A DNA stretch of 64,000 bases, taken from Aquibacillus halophilus. GTDB taxonomy: Bacteria > Bacillota > Bacilli > Bacillales > Amphibacillaceae. Shown piece by piece: positions 36,182-44,937 of the stretch. The notes beneath the pieces were generated by a model. It saw nothing but the letters and a program-made list of their open reading frames with translations, was not told where the DNA came from and ran no database searches. Position 1 is the first letter of the stretch. Each line of letters opens with the position of its first letter. The stretch is taken from NCBI RefSeq assembly GCF_009649745.1, contig NZ_WJNG01000015.1, forward strand, positions 124,001 through 188,000, read 5' to 3'. The translations under genes and the position numbers were made by a program.

Positions 36182-36700
36182 TCACAAATAAGTTCCCTCT
36201 TCAATAACACGTTGGACTGCACGAATAATTCCACCATAACCTGTACATCGACAAAGATTCCCTGAAAGGGCAGTTTTAATTTGTTCCTCTGTAGGATTTG
36301 GGGTGTCTGCTAATAAAGATTTTACCGCCATTACCATTCCCGGTGTACAATAACCACATTGAAAGCCACCCTCTTCTAAAAAAGCGGTTTGGATAGGATC
36401 TAATCCCTCTTCCCTAACTATTCCTTCAATTGTAGTTATTGACGCTTGATCAACCTGATAAGCCATCACTAAACATGAATTTATTAGATTCCCATTAATC
36501 ATGACAGAACAAGCTCCACAACGACCAATTCCACAGGATATTTTTGTACCTGTTAAATCTAGATCATTTCGAAGAATATCAACGAGGCGTTTAGTTGGTT
36601 CTGTTTGTAAGTGTTGCTCTTTTCCGTTAATAACTACCGTAATATCTATTGTTTTATCCTCGGTTGGCTGATTAACAGTTACTGCTCTACTTTCGCCCAT
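36182..36700 (-). CDS. pucE: Xanthine dehydrogenase, 2Fe-2S subunit
   Basis: A 172-residue ferredoxin-like subunit with two [2Fe-2S] sites: CGIGRCGACSV with a downstream Cys (plant-type cluster), and CGYCTPGM plus LCRCTGY in the C-terminal helical domain. It passes electrons from the Mo centre in PucD to FAD in PucC. Its start lies inside the end of pucD (22-base overlap), with GGAGGATGAAGCA upstream. Confidence 0.95.
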   Translation of the reverse strand: MGESRAVTVNQPTEDKTIDITVVINGKEQHLQTEPTKRLVDILRNDLDLTGTKISCGIGRCGACSVMINGNLINSCLVMAYQVDQASITTIEGIVREEGLDPIQTAFLEEGGFQCGYCTPGMVMAVKSLLADTPNPTEEQIKTALSGNLCRCTGYGGIIRAVQRVIEEGTYL

Positions 36701-38982
36701 TGCTTCATCCTCCTATGACTAGCCGCTTGCAATATTTCTTCCGATGATACTGGTAGACGTGATACCCAATAGCCTATCGCATCGTGAATTGCTTTTGCTA
36801 TTGCCGGCGCAACAGCAACCGTTCCAATTTCCCCTACCCCTCTAGGTCCATAGGGATCTCCATCATGTAAACTTTCAATTGCTTCAGTCATCATCGCAAA
36901 AGGTACATCACTAATACTAGGAATTAAGTAGGCATCTAAATTTTCAGTGATGTATTTACCCTCAACCATTAATGCTTCCTCCATTAAGGTGTATCCTAAT
37001 GCCATAACGCCTCCACCCTCGATTTGACCCGTGTATCCCTTCATGCTAACAATTGGACCCGCTGAAATGGATTGGTCCAAATCTATAACTTTAACTTTTC
37101 CGGTTAACAGGTCTATTTCCACCTGAGCTAAAACAGATCCGAAAGTATATAAAAAGTGACCACCATCTACATCATCTGGCGTCGTCGGGAAATCAAAGTT
37201 TGTTGTTACTATACTAGATTGTTTACTTTTATTCATATGCTCAGCAAGTTCTAGATAGCTCATAACTAGACTAAAAGATTTGTCATTTGCAAGTTTAGAA
37301 ACACCACCACTACTGAGTTGAAGTTCGTTAACCGAAATACCTGTGTGCTTCGATGCTTGGTCTAACAGTTTTCTTTCAAATACATCCTTCATTCGTTTGA
37401 CCGCATGCCAGACCATACTTGTTCCCCTGGAGGCGGTGGTTGAACCAGATGATGGCACTAATGCTGTATCCCCAATAATGATTGATAAGTCATCAGTAGA
37501 ACAGCCTAATTCCTCGGTTACAATAGTTTCAATTACCCCTAATATCCCTTGTCCTGCCTCTTCAAATCCAAAGGCAATTTCTATTTTCCCGTCTTTATTT
37601 AAAGAAAGACGTCCACCCGCTGGGTCCAACCGCCCTTGACCTAGACCCCCTCCATGCATGGTAATTGCAGTTCCAATTCCTCTTACTTTAAATTTATCTA
37701 AATTTAGATTATTCAATTCATTCCTTTTTATTTTCATATGATTTGAAATAGCTTCTAATACATCTGATGCGCCATTTGTTGGAGCAATTCGATGGCCTAA
37801 GGGGCCAACATCATCTACTTTCCTAATGTTTCGTCTTCTTAACTCGATAGAGTCGATGTTCAATTTTTCCGCTAATCGATCTATTTGTCCTTCTAATGCA
37901 AAAGTTATTTGGTTTCCACCAAAGCCTCTAAATTCACCAGCTACACCATTATTAGTAAAAACAGAAAGTCCTTCTGTTTTTACATTTGGAACCATGTAAG
38001 GACCTGTTGCATGTTCGACTGCAAAATCCAAGATAGCCGGACCTAGTGTTGAATATGCTCCTGTATCTGCCAAAATATCGACTTTATGCGCTAGTATCTT
38101 CCCATCTTTATCTACTCCGGTTTTCATTGTGATACGCATCGGGTGGCGCTTTAGTCCAGAAATGACAGATTCCTTTCTTGTTTGATGAATCTTAACAGGA
38201 CAAGCCGTTTTCAGAGCCAAAATAGCTCCATATGGCTGTATATTTAATTCATCCTTCCCTCCGAAAGAACCACCCATCGGACTGGAAATAATTCTAATAT
38301 CTTCTTCAGGCTTCCCAAGTATCCTTGATAACTGAAATCGATCTTTATACCCGTGTTGTGTCCCTACATAAACAGAAAGAGCACCATTAGCTTCTGGTAC
38401 AATAACTCCACCTTCCGTTTCCATATAAGTGTGCATCTGCCTTGGCACCTGGTACGTCTCTTCTATTACTACTAACGATCTAACAAAACCCTCATCAACA
38501 TCTCCCTTCTGGTAGCCTGCTTGATGAAGGAGATTTCCATTTTCGTGTAGCTGAGGAGCATGGGGCTCTAAAGCTATTTCCGGGTCATCAAGGATAGGAA
38601 GCTGCTCATATTCCACTTTAATTAATTGCAAAGCTTTTTCGGCAATTTCTATTGTTTCTGCAGCCACTGCAGCTATCGCATCTCCAACATAGCGGACTCT
38701 ATCTTCACAAAGCACTGGTTGATCTGGGGAAATAATCCCGAAGCCATTTAATCCCGGAATATCCTTGTGGGTGATGACTGCTTTAACACCAGGGAGTTTT
38801 TCGGCATCGTTAATGTTGATAGATAATATTTTCGCATGAGGATAAGCACTTCTTAATATTTTTCCATAAAGCATGTTAGGGAAAGATAAATCAGTTAAAT
38901 ATTTAAGACTTCCAGTTACCTTTGCTTTTCCATCGGGTCTAACACGATTCCTGTTCTTATAAACTAGCTGATCTCGTTGCAT
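36679..38982 (-). CDS. pucD: Xanthine dehydrogenase, molybdenum-binding subunit
   Basis: 767 residues from the ATG at 38982, eight bases after GAGGAG. Molybdopterin hydroxylase large subunit: N-terminal RVRPDGKAKVTGSLKYLTDL, then SPMGGSFGGKDE, GEFRGFGGNQ and EEAGQG around the Mo-cofactor pocket, and GPRGVGEIG with the expected catalytic Glu near residue 715. Closely follows the sequence and length of Bacillus PucD. It oxidises hypoxanthine and xanthine to urate in the cytoplasm. Confidence 0.95.
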   Translation of the reverse strand: MQRDQLVYKNRNRVRPDGKAKVTGSLKYLTDLSFPNMLYGKILRSAYPHAKILSININDAEKLPGVKAVITHKDIPGLNGFGIISPDQPVLCEDRVRYVGDAIAAVAAETIEIAEKALQLIKVEYEQLPILDDPEIALEPHAPQLHENGNLLHQAGYQKGDVDEGFVRSLVVIEETYQVPRQMHTYMETEGGVIVPEANGALSVYVGTQHGYKDRFQLSRILGKPEEDIRIISSPMGGSFGGKDELNIQPYGAILALKTACPVKIHQTRKESVISGLKRHPMRITMKTGVDKDGKILAHKVDILADTGAYSTLGPAILDFAVEHATGPYMVPNVKTEGLSVFTNNGVAGEFRGFGGNQITFALEGQIDRLAEKLNIDSIELRRRNIRKVDDVGPLGHRIAPTNGASDVLEAISNHMKIKRNELNNLNLDKFKVRGIGTAITMHGGGLGQGRLDPAGGRLSLNKDGKIEIAFGFEEAGQGILGVIETIVTEELGCSTDDLSIIIGDTALVPSSGSTTASRGTSMVWHAVKRMKDVFERKLLDQASKHTGISVNELQLSSGGVSKLANDKSFSLVMSYLELAEHMNKSKQSSIVTTNFDFPTTPDDVDGGHFLYTFGSVLAQVEIDLLTGKVKVIDLDQSISAGPIVSMKGYTGQIEGGGVMALGYTLMEEALMVEGKYITENLDAYLIPSISDVPFAMMTEAIESLHDGDPYGPRGVGEIGTVAVAPAIAKAIHDAIGYWVSRLPVSSEEILQAASHRRMKQWAKVEQ

Positions 38983-39032
38983 CGTATCATCTCCTCTAAC
39001 TTTAAGGTTCAATTAAGTAATTTTTTAACCGT

Positions 39033-39932
39033 TTATGGACTTTCGGCGAGGTTATCCTCTAACTTTGAAACTATAAGGTTAGCGACTACTGTTTTGCGAT
39101 AACTAGCACTTACGAACATGTCCGAATCAGGTTTAAATTCATCGATTATCTCTTCATAGACAAGAGCTAATATTTCTTCAGTTATCACTTTTCCTTTCAA
39201 AAACCGTTCACACCTCTTCAGTCGAATTGGTGCATTGGCTCCACCACCAACAGCCAAACGAATATAGTCTATTTCATTATAGGAATTCCAACAACAATAA
39301 GCGGAGGCAGTGACAAGTGAAGGAATAAACGATTCCCTCCGCCCTACTTTTTGATAAAAGCTCATCAGTTTTGTTGAAACAGGTGTTTCAGGTAATAGGA
39401 ATGATGTAATTACTGGGGTATTTCCAAAAGCGGGTGCAGGCGGGTTTTTCAGATAGTCATATAACGGTTCTTTATATGTCTCTGTTCCATCAAACCATGT
39501 TATTTCAGCATCTAATGCTAACAAGGACGGTATCGTATCCCCAATTCGATAGGAAACATTCCCCCCTAAAGTTCCTCTATTTCGAACAGCTGGTGAAGCT
39601 ACAGACTTAGCAGAAATGGAAAGTAAATCCCATTCTTGGTTAATTAGTGGGTCAGAACAGCAATCAGCAAGTGTTGTAAGTGCTCCAATCTCCAGCATTG
39701 TTTTCCCATTAGAGACAACTTTTTTAATCCCTCTTAAACTCTCAATCTTTTCAAGGCTTATTAAATTCTCTGGTAATGGTGTTCCTTGTTCCCTTTGTAA
39801 TTGCATCAGTGTTCCACCTGAAATATAACTAACATCAGAACTGATGCTATTCATTATTTCCCAAGCCTCTTTCACATTTGATGGCCTCCAAATTTTGGGG
39901 GTTCTGCTCGTTACAGGTTGCGGCTGAGTCAT
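39033..39932 (-). CDS. pucC: Xanthine dehydrogenase, FAD-binding subunit
   Basis: A 299-residue CO-dehydrogenase-flavoprotein-type subunit. FAD loop IWRPSNVKEAWEIMN, YISGGTLMQLQ near residue 37, and SPAVRNRGTLGGNVSYRIGD near 113. It transfers electrons from the Fe-S subunit to NAD or another acceptor. The ATG directly follows the pucB stop; there is no strong site of its own, suggesting translational coupling. Confidence 0.93.
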   Translation of the reverse strand: MTQPQPVTSRTPKIWRPSNVKEAWEIMNSISSDVSYISGGTLMQLQREQGTPLPENLISLEKIESLRGIKKVVSNGKTMLEIGALTTLADCCSDPLINQEWDLLSISAKSVASPAVRNRGTLGGNVSYRIGDTIPSLLALDAEITWFDGTETYKEPLYDYLKNPPAPAFGNTPVITSFLLPETPVSTKLMSFYQKVGRRESFIPSLVTASAYCCWNSYNEIDYIRLAVGGGANAPIRLKRCERFLKGKVITEEILALVYEEIIDEFKPDSDMFVSASYRKTVVANLIVSKLEDNLAESP

Positions 39933-40556
39933 TTAGTGGTTCACTTCCTTCAATCGTCTATAGTCTTCCTCAGTATCAATGTCGTAAAAGCATTTTCCAT
40001 CTGTATAATTTATTACTATCCCTTTATCATAAAAGTCTTTACGAATAATCGCTCGTGCACCTTTATCACCCTTAAGCTGCATTAATGAGCGAAATAACTC
40101 TTCAGAAAATAGAATCGGCGGTTGAATCCGATTATTAAATTGGGATGCAACAAAATCTACACGCTGGTAGCGGTACTGGTCAATTAAAGCGTTGATCATT
40201 TCAACTCGAACGAACGGTTGATCAGCTAAAATTATCACGATTCCTGCTGCACCCAAACCTTTTGCAGTCTGAATACCCGTTTTAATTGAGTAAGATTGCC
40301 CTTTAATCGCTTCTTTACTTATTACTTGTGTCCATTTGCTTCGGTTAGGTTCTTGGAATAATTCCCTGTCAATCCAATCCAAGGAGTCCCCTTCCTTGGT
40401 AATTACTAGAACACTGTCTAGCTTTGATTTAATAGCAGCTTTTAGAGATAGGCTACCAATTGTTTCTTGTTCTATTTGCATTTTTAGTTTATTTTTACCC
40501 ATCCGACTACTCTTTCCTGCGGCTAAAAATATCCCAAGGATACTTGTTTGCGTCAA
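39933..40556 (-). CDS. pucB: Molybdenum cofactor cytidylyltransferase-like protein
   Basis: A 207-residue MobA/MocA-type nucleotidyltransferase: LAAGKSSRMGKNKLKM at the N-terminus binds nucleotide, and LADQPFVRVEMINALI carries the metal-binding Asp near residue 102. It probably adds CMP to molybdopterin to make the cofactor form used by xanthine dehydrogenase. Start TTG at 40556 overlaps the end of pucA by 4 bases, eight bases after AAGGTG. Confidence 0.9.
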   Translation of the reverse strand: MTQTSILGIFLAAGKSSRMGKNKLKMQIEQETIGSLSLKAAIKSKLDSVLVITKEGDSLDWIDRELFQEPNRSKWTQVISKEAIKGQSYSIKTGIQTAKGLGAAGIVIILADQPFVRVEMINALIDQYRYQRVDFVASQFNNRIQPPILFSEELFRSLMQLKGDKGARAIIRKDFYDKGIVINYTDGKCFYDIDTEEDYRRLKEVNH

Positions 40557-41602
40557 GAAACAAACACCTTTTTCATTTCACGTTTCTTTGAAAACTGAAT
40601 AAGCTCAGCCACAATACTTATTGCGATTTGCTCCGGTCCATCTGCACCGATAGACAAACCAATAGGGGTTTTTATTTGGGGTGGGAGTTTTTTTGTGCCA
40701 AGTAACCGCTTCGTTCGCTTACTTGAACCTAAAACACCTAAATATTTTATATCTTTGTGAATAAGGGCGGAAAGTATCTCTTTATCTTTTTGAAAATTAT
40801 GGGTAAGGATTACGACATAATCTCTAGCTGTTATCTCGATTTGATTGATGATTTCTTCAGGAAATCCTAGAATTAACTCGTTTGCTTCTGGAAAATTGGA
40901 ATGATTACACAATGCAGGACGCCAATCAGCTACCGTAACGGAGAACCCCGTTTTCGAGGCAAAAGATACTAAAGGAATCGCATCTTTTCCTGCACCAAAT
41001 ACTATCAAGCGAGATTTCGGTTGTATATGGTGAATGTAAATTTTTTCTCCCAAACTCGACACACACGTATTAAAGGACTTATCAATCGAGGACACTGTTT
41101 GATCTACCAAACCTCTCAGTTCCTCCGTTACTTTCCCGGACAAATTTCCAAATGTATGATTATCCTCTGTTATGAACAGGTAGGTAGAAGGTTGACTATC
41201 AGAAGGTAAATGCTTAATCATTGTTACAGAATGCCCATTATCTAAAATAGACTTAAGCCTAGATAGATCATTAATAAGTTGACTATTAATGGGCTCAACT
41301 AACACATGGATAACGCCATTACATCCTGACCCTTCCCCCCACGATATTTCATTGGATCCTCTCATATCATAGACTATAGTTTCTGATTGCCTACCCAGGC
41401 CATGATGTTCAATGCGAGCTGCCAAATCTTCCTCTAAACACCCTGCGCTTAACATCCCTATCTGGGAACCATCCTTTTTGAATATCATCATTGCTCCTTC
41501 TTTTTTATAAGCCGAACCCTCCACATGAACAACACTAGCTAAAATACTCCCCTCGCAAGAAGCGCCACAAACCTCATCTAAAATAGTATAAATATCTTCC
41601 AT
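40553..41602 (-). CDS. pucA: XdhC/CoxI-family molybdenum cofactor maturation protein
   Basis: 349 residues from the ATG at 41602, preceded by AAGGAGAGAG; an in-frame start 18 codons upstream would put this strong site inside the gene. The XdhC N-terminal domain (EGSAYKKEGAMMIF, then SAGCLEEDLAARI) and C-terminal Rossmann domain (RLIVFGAGKDAIPLV near residue 195, GVLGSSKRTKRLL near 292) are both present. Such proteins sulfurate or insert the Mo cofactor into xanthine dehydrogenase. First gene of the leftward operon pucA-B-C-D-E-amidase-FAH. Confidence 0.92.
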   Translation of the reverse strand: MEDIYTILDEVCGASCEGSILASVVHVEGSAYKKEGAMMIFKKDGSQIGMLSAGCLEEDLAARIEHHGLGRQSETIVYDMRGSNEISWGEGSGCNGVIHVLVEPINSQLINDLSRLKSILDNGHSVTMIKHLPSDSQPSTYLFITEDNHTFGNLSGKVTEELRGLVDQTVSSIDKSFNTCVSSLGEKIYIHHIQPKSRLIVFGAGKDAIPLVSFASKTGFSVTVADWRPALCNHSNFPEANELILGFPEEIINQIEITARDYVVILTHNFQKDKEILSALIHKDIKYLGVLGSSKRTKRLLGTKKLPPQIKTPIGLSIGADGPEQIAISIVAELIQFSKKREMKKVFVS

Positions 41603-41834
41603 ACTTGAACTCTCTCCTTCATATGGATTTTCTACTGTTCTATTAAATTTTTTCATTTAATTAAAAAAGTATAAATTGTTAATAATGACTAAAATCTAAA
41701 GAGTGTTTACTAATTTTTTGTAGAAATTACCTTACTATCTCAAAATTCAAACAATTTATCTATTACCCTGTCAGGATTTCTAACGTAATTTCATTGAGGA
41801 GTTTTCCTATTTCAACCACTATTAATTATATTTA

Positions 41835-41870
41835 GACAAAAGAAGCTGCGATGATGCAGCTCCTTTTGTC
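41835..41870 (-). terminator. Intrinsic terminator of the ABC transporter operon
   Basis: GACAAAAGAAGCTGC and GCAGCTCCTTTTGTC form a long stem around GATGAT, 20 bases after the substrate-binding-protein stop. Confidence 0.82.
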
Positions 41871-41888
41871 CGCTTGCTATTTTACTAA

Positions 41889-42941
41889 TTAACTCTCAGG
41901 CAAATAATCGGTTGTAAAGATATCTGTTGCATCAAATTTCTCATCTAATAGCTCTAGCTCATAGAGTTGATCAATGAGTGTTGACCATCTTTCTTCAGAC
42001 ATGTATCCAACTCCATGTTCGGCTGCATCACCTTCATAGATGAACTCTTCTTGTGTTTGTTGTTCGAATTGTAAGGCTTCAAAAGAAATATCTGTATTAG
42101 ATTCCTGTATTATTTTTGTAATATCATCCGGTGTTTCTTTGTAATAATTCCATCCTTCAACAAATGACGTTACGAAGCCTTGAACTATCTCCTCATTTTC
42201 AGCTAGGTAATCTTTTGTTACATATAAAACAATGTTATAAGGATCATAACCAGCATCAGAAATCAGTTTGGTTTCTGTTGGAATTCCTTCTTCGTCTAAG
42301 AAATAAGGCTCCGATGTTACGAATGCTTGGCTGACTGAATCAGGATCATCAATGAAGTTCACGTGCTGCCCTGTATAGGATAGCTCTTCTACATTACTTA
42401 AATCATATTTATTTTTCAAAAAGTCCCAATATGTAATACCGGGCTGGATATAAGTTGTTCTACCATTTAATTCATCAAAATCATCTATTCCTTTTCCTTC
42501 ATGGAACATTAATGCCTGCGGACTACCTTGCATTGCCGTAGCAACAGCAACAAGTTCGATCCCTTGGTTTCGAGCAATAACCATTTGGTCTGCGTGCGCT
42601 AAGCCAAATTCTGCACTACCAGAAGCAACCATTTGAATAGAGGATACTTGCGGCCCGCCTGGTTCAATTGTTACATCTAATCCATTATCCGCAAAGATTC
42701 CCTGATCTTGTGCCGCATAGACACCACCATGTTGAGATTTGGCGAACCAATTTAACACTACCTTGACCTCTTCAGCTTCTACACTAGTTTCTTCTGTTGT
42801 TTGCTCTGTTGTATCTTCAGCTGCATCCTCCGGCTCCGAAGCATTACCTGTTTCCTGTGCCCCACAAGCAGCCAATACTAAAATAAAAAGTAAACCGAAA
42901 TACAATAGATTGAATTTTCTTAGTCCCCATATTTTTTTCAT
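41889..42941 (-). CDS. ABC transporter substrate-binding lipoprotein, NMT1/SsuA type
   Basis: A 350-residue lipoprotein: signal peptide ending in the lipobox LAAC (Cys26), then a Glu/Thr-rich linker and an NMT1/THI5-like binding fold (VKVVLNWFAKSQHGGVYAAQ near residue 60, ASGSAEFGLAHADQ near 107). Family members bind hydroxymethylpyrimidine, sulfonates, riboflavin or nucleobase-like compounds. It belongs to an operon with its permease and ATPase, lying between purine genes; a purine or ureide ligand is inferred from context only. Confidence 0.88.
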   Translation of the reverse strand: MKKIWGLRKFNLLYFGLLFILVLAACGAQETGNASEPEDAAEDTTEQTTEETSVEAEEVKVVLNWFAKSQHGGVYAAQDQGIFADNGLDVTIEPGGPQVSSIQMVASGSAEFGLAHADQMVIARNQGIELVAVATAMQGSPQALMFHEGKGIDDFDELNGRTTYIQPGITYWDFLKNKYDLSNVEELSYTGQHVNFIDDPDSVSQAFVTSEPYFLDEEGIPTETKLISDAGYDPYNIVLYVTKDYLAENEEIVQGFVTSFVEGWNYYKETPDDITKIIQESNTDISFEALQFEQQTQEEFIYEGDAAEHGVGYMSEERWSTLIDQLYELELLDEKFDATDIFTTDYLPES

Positions 42942-42970
42942 ATCCTTACCCCTCTCTTTTTCTACCCTTT

Positions 42971-43834
42971 TTATTTTTCACCCTTCACAGCTGACTCGTG
43001 CCAAGATTTAAGCATAGAATTAGCAAATAGACTCACTAGAAGGTAAAAACCAATACCTAAGATTGCAGCAGCAATTCCACAAGCAAATAAATAAGATGTT
43101 TTTACTTGGATCGCAGCAACGGTAATTGAATAACCTAAACCACCTTTACCCCCGCCAATACCAGCAATATATTCACCTACAATTGCACCTACGATAGACA
43201 ATGTACAAGAAATCTTTAGACCTGCCATCATATAAGGTAAAGCTGATGGGATTCTTAACTTCCACATTCGTTGCCATTTTGAAGCGTTATAAAGTAAAAA
43301 TAAATCATCCATGTTCTTATCTACTGAATTTAATCCCATTAATGTATTTGATATAACAGGGAAAAAGCCAATTAAGAATGAGATAACAACAATCGAGTTA
43401 TAGCCTGCACCAAACCAAATGACTACAATAGGCGCAACTGCTACTACTGGAATTGTCTGTAACACAATTGCATATGGGTAAATACTTCTTTCTAAAATTT
43501 TTGAACTAGCCAATATAATAGAGACTAGAATCCCAATTACAGCACTAACAAGAAATCCGACTAAAGATTCGACGACTGTTATTTGAACTGCAGGCCACAA
43601 CAAATGCCAGTCACTAATTGCTGCACCTACCACATCTGTTGGCTTTGGCAATATATAGTGTTTTAGGTCTAAAATTGTTGGCACTGCTTGCCAGATGGCA
43701 ATAAATATAGTGAAGGCAATAATTGGTCCTAAATAAACCTGCTTAAATTTATTAAAGGATTTGCTTTTTGGCTTTTCCGACGTTTTTGTTAAAAGGTCCC
43801 TAGTTTTTGTTACCTCAACAGAAGGCATAGACAT
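42971..43834 (-). CDS. ABC transporter permease
   Basis: A 287-residue inner-membrane permease with about six hydrophobic segments. The EAA loop region reads ASKWQRMWKLRIPSALPYMM near residue 185 (A-x-x-x-[W/Y]..L..P..LPY), typical of the BPD_transp_1 SsuC/TauC/ThiX group. AAAGGAGTTAGCC precedes the ATG, whose A is shared with the ATPase stop (TAATG). Confidence 0.9.
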   Translation of the reverse strand: MSMPSVEVTKTRDLLTKTSEKPKSKSFNKFKQVYLGPIIAFTIFIAIWQAVPTILDLKHYILPKPTDVVGAAISDWHLLWPAVQITVVESLVGFLVSAVIGILVSIILASSKILERSIYPYAIVLQTIPVVAVAPIVVIWFGAGYNSIVVISFLIGFFPVISNTLMGLNSVDKNMDDLFLLYNASKWQRMWKLRIPSALPYMMAGLKISCTLSIVGAIVGEYIAGIGGGKGGLGYSITVAAIQVKTSYLFACGIAAAILGIGFYLLVSLFANSMLKSWHESAVKGEK

Positions 43835-44625
43835 TAGGCTAACTCCTTTCTTTCATTTCCGTTTTCAAGCCTGTCTGAGGCTATATCTACATAGTCAGTA
43901 AATTCCTGTTCCGTTCTTACTTTTAACCGACGAGGAAATGGTAATTTTACATCAATTAATGATGATAGTCTCCCAGGACTAGCTGACATAACAGCGATTC
44001 TAGTTGAAAGAAACACCGCCTCGTAAACGTTATGTGTAACAAAAAGGATTGTCATATTTTCTTTTTGCCATATATCCAATAATTCCATCTGTAATGTTTG
44101 TCTAGTAATTTCATCCAGTGCTCCAAATGGTTCATCCATTAATAGCATTTTAGGCTTAGCAGCTAATGCACGCGCGATCGACACCCTCATCTTCATCCCA
44201 CCAGACAATTGGCGGGGATAGGATTTTAAGTATTCCTTTAGCCCAACCATTTCTAGGACACGTATCGCTTCTTGTTTATGTTTCTTTTTATTACCTCCTC
44301 TTAACTCTAGAGGAAGAAGCACGTTATCAAGCACCGTTCTCCAAGGTAATAAATTGGCATCCTGGAATACAAATGCAAGGTCATTCGTTTCTTTGATTAT
44401 CTCTTTTGGAGAACCATCAAAAACCTTAACAGAACCCTTGGTAGCTTCTCCCAATCCTGCCACCATTCGTAATGCTGTTGATTTTCCACATCCAGAAGGT
44501 CCTAAAAAGCTTAGAAATTCTCCTTCCTTTATCGATAGATCAAAGTCTTTTAGTGCAACTGTCTCATTATTAAAGACTTTACTAACATGCTGAAATGCAA
44601 CAACTTCTTTATGAATTGTATCCAA
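43834..44625 (-). CDS. ABC transporter ATP-binding protein
   Basis: A 263-residue nitrate/sulfonate-type ATPase: Walker A GPSGCGKST near residue 40, Q-loop FVFQDANLLPW, signature LSGGMKMRVSIARAL near 140, Walker B MLLMDEPFGALDE near 163, and the H-loop FVTHNVYEAV. Start is TTG at 44625, six bases after GGGGGAG. It is the first gene of the transporter operon. Confidence 0.92.
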   Translation of the reverse strand: MDTIHKEVVAFQHVSKVFNNETVALKDFDLSIKEGEFLSFLGPSGCGKSTALRMVAGLGEATKGSVKVFDGSPKEIIKETNDLAFVFQDANLLPWRTVLDNVLLPLELRGGNKKKHKQEAIRVLEMVGLKEYLKSYPRQLSGGMKMRVSIARALAAKPKMLLMDEPFGALDEITRQTLQMELLDIWQKENMTILFVTHNVYEAVFLSTRIAVMSASPGRLSSLIDVKLPFPRRLKVRTEQEFTDYVDIASDRLENGNERKELA

Positions 44626-44937
44626 GACTTTCTCCCCCTTAATGTTTATCCATCAATATGTTCCGTTGTTCAAATTTTCAGATAAGTTTCGCTAAAAAAA
44701 TATACCCTTGCTTTGCTTATATCCAATTGTTAGCTTATCTAACATAATATGTTATTTTTATTAACTTAATGTAATCCTAAATCATTACATGTACTTTGTC
44801 ATTGGTTAAATTACATGAAATATCCAAATTGTTTTGGTTGTTTTACACATTGCTAGATAACTCAAACTATAAAAATCCTTGAATTGTTCTTTTTTTAACA
44901 GTATTAACCGGAATAACATCTACTGTTTAATGTCTTT
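44626..44937. promoter_or_regulatory. Upstream region of the ABC transporter operon
   Basis: A 312-base A+T-rich spacer containing the promoter of the transporter operon and the end of the upstream amidohydrolase unit. A PucR-box-like element lies at 44797-44809. No strong terminator hairpin is seen after the amidohydrolase gene, so some readthrough into the transporter genes is possible. Confidence 0.4.
44797..44809 (+). promoter_or_regulatory. PucR-box-like element
   Basis: TGTCATTGGTTAA differs at one position from the Bacillus PucR box pattern WWWCNTTGGTTAA. It lies about 175 bases upstream of the ABC transporter operon and is inverted relative to it. Supports membership of the transporter in the puc regulon. 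Confidence 0.5.

Noticed and set aside
41603-41656. 18-codon N-terminal extension of pucA
   Set aside because: It would contain the strong AAGGAGAGAG site used by the ATG at 41602, and the extension is not XdhC-like.
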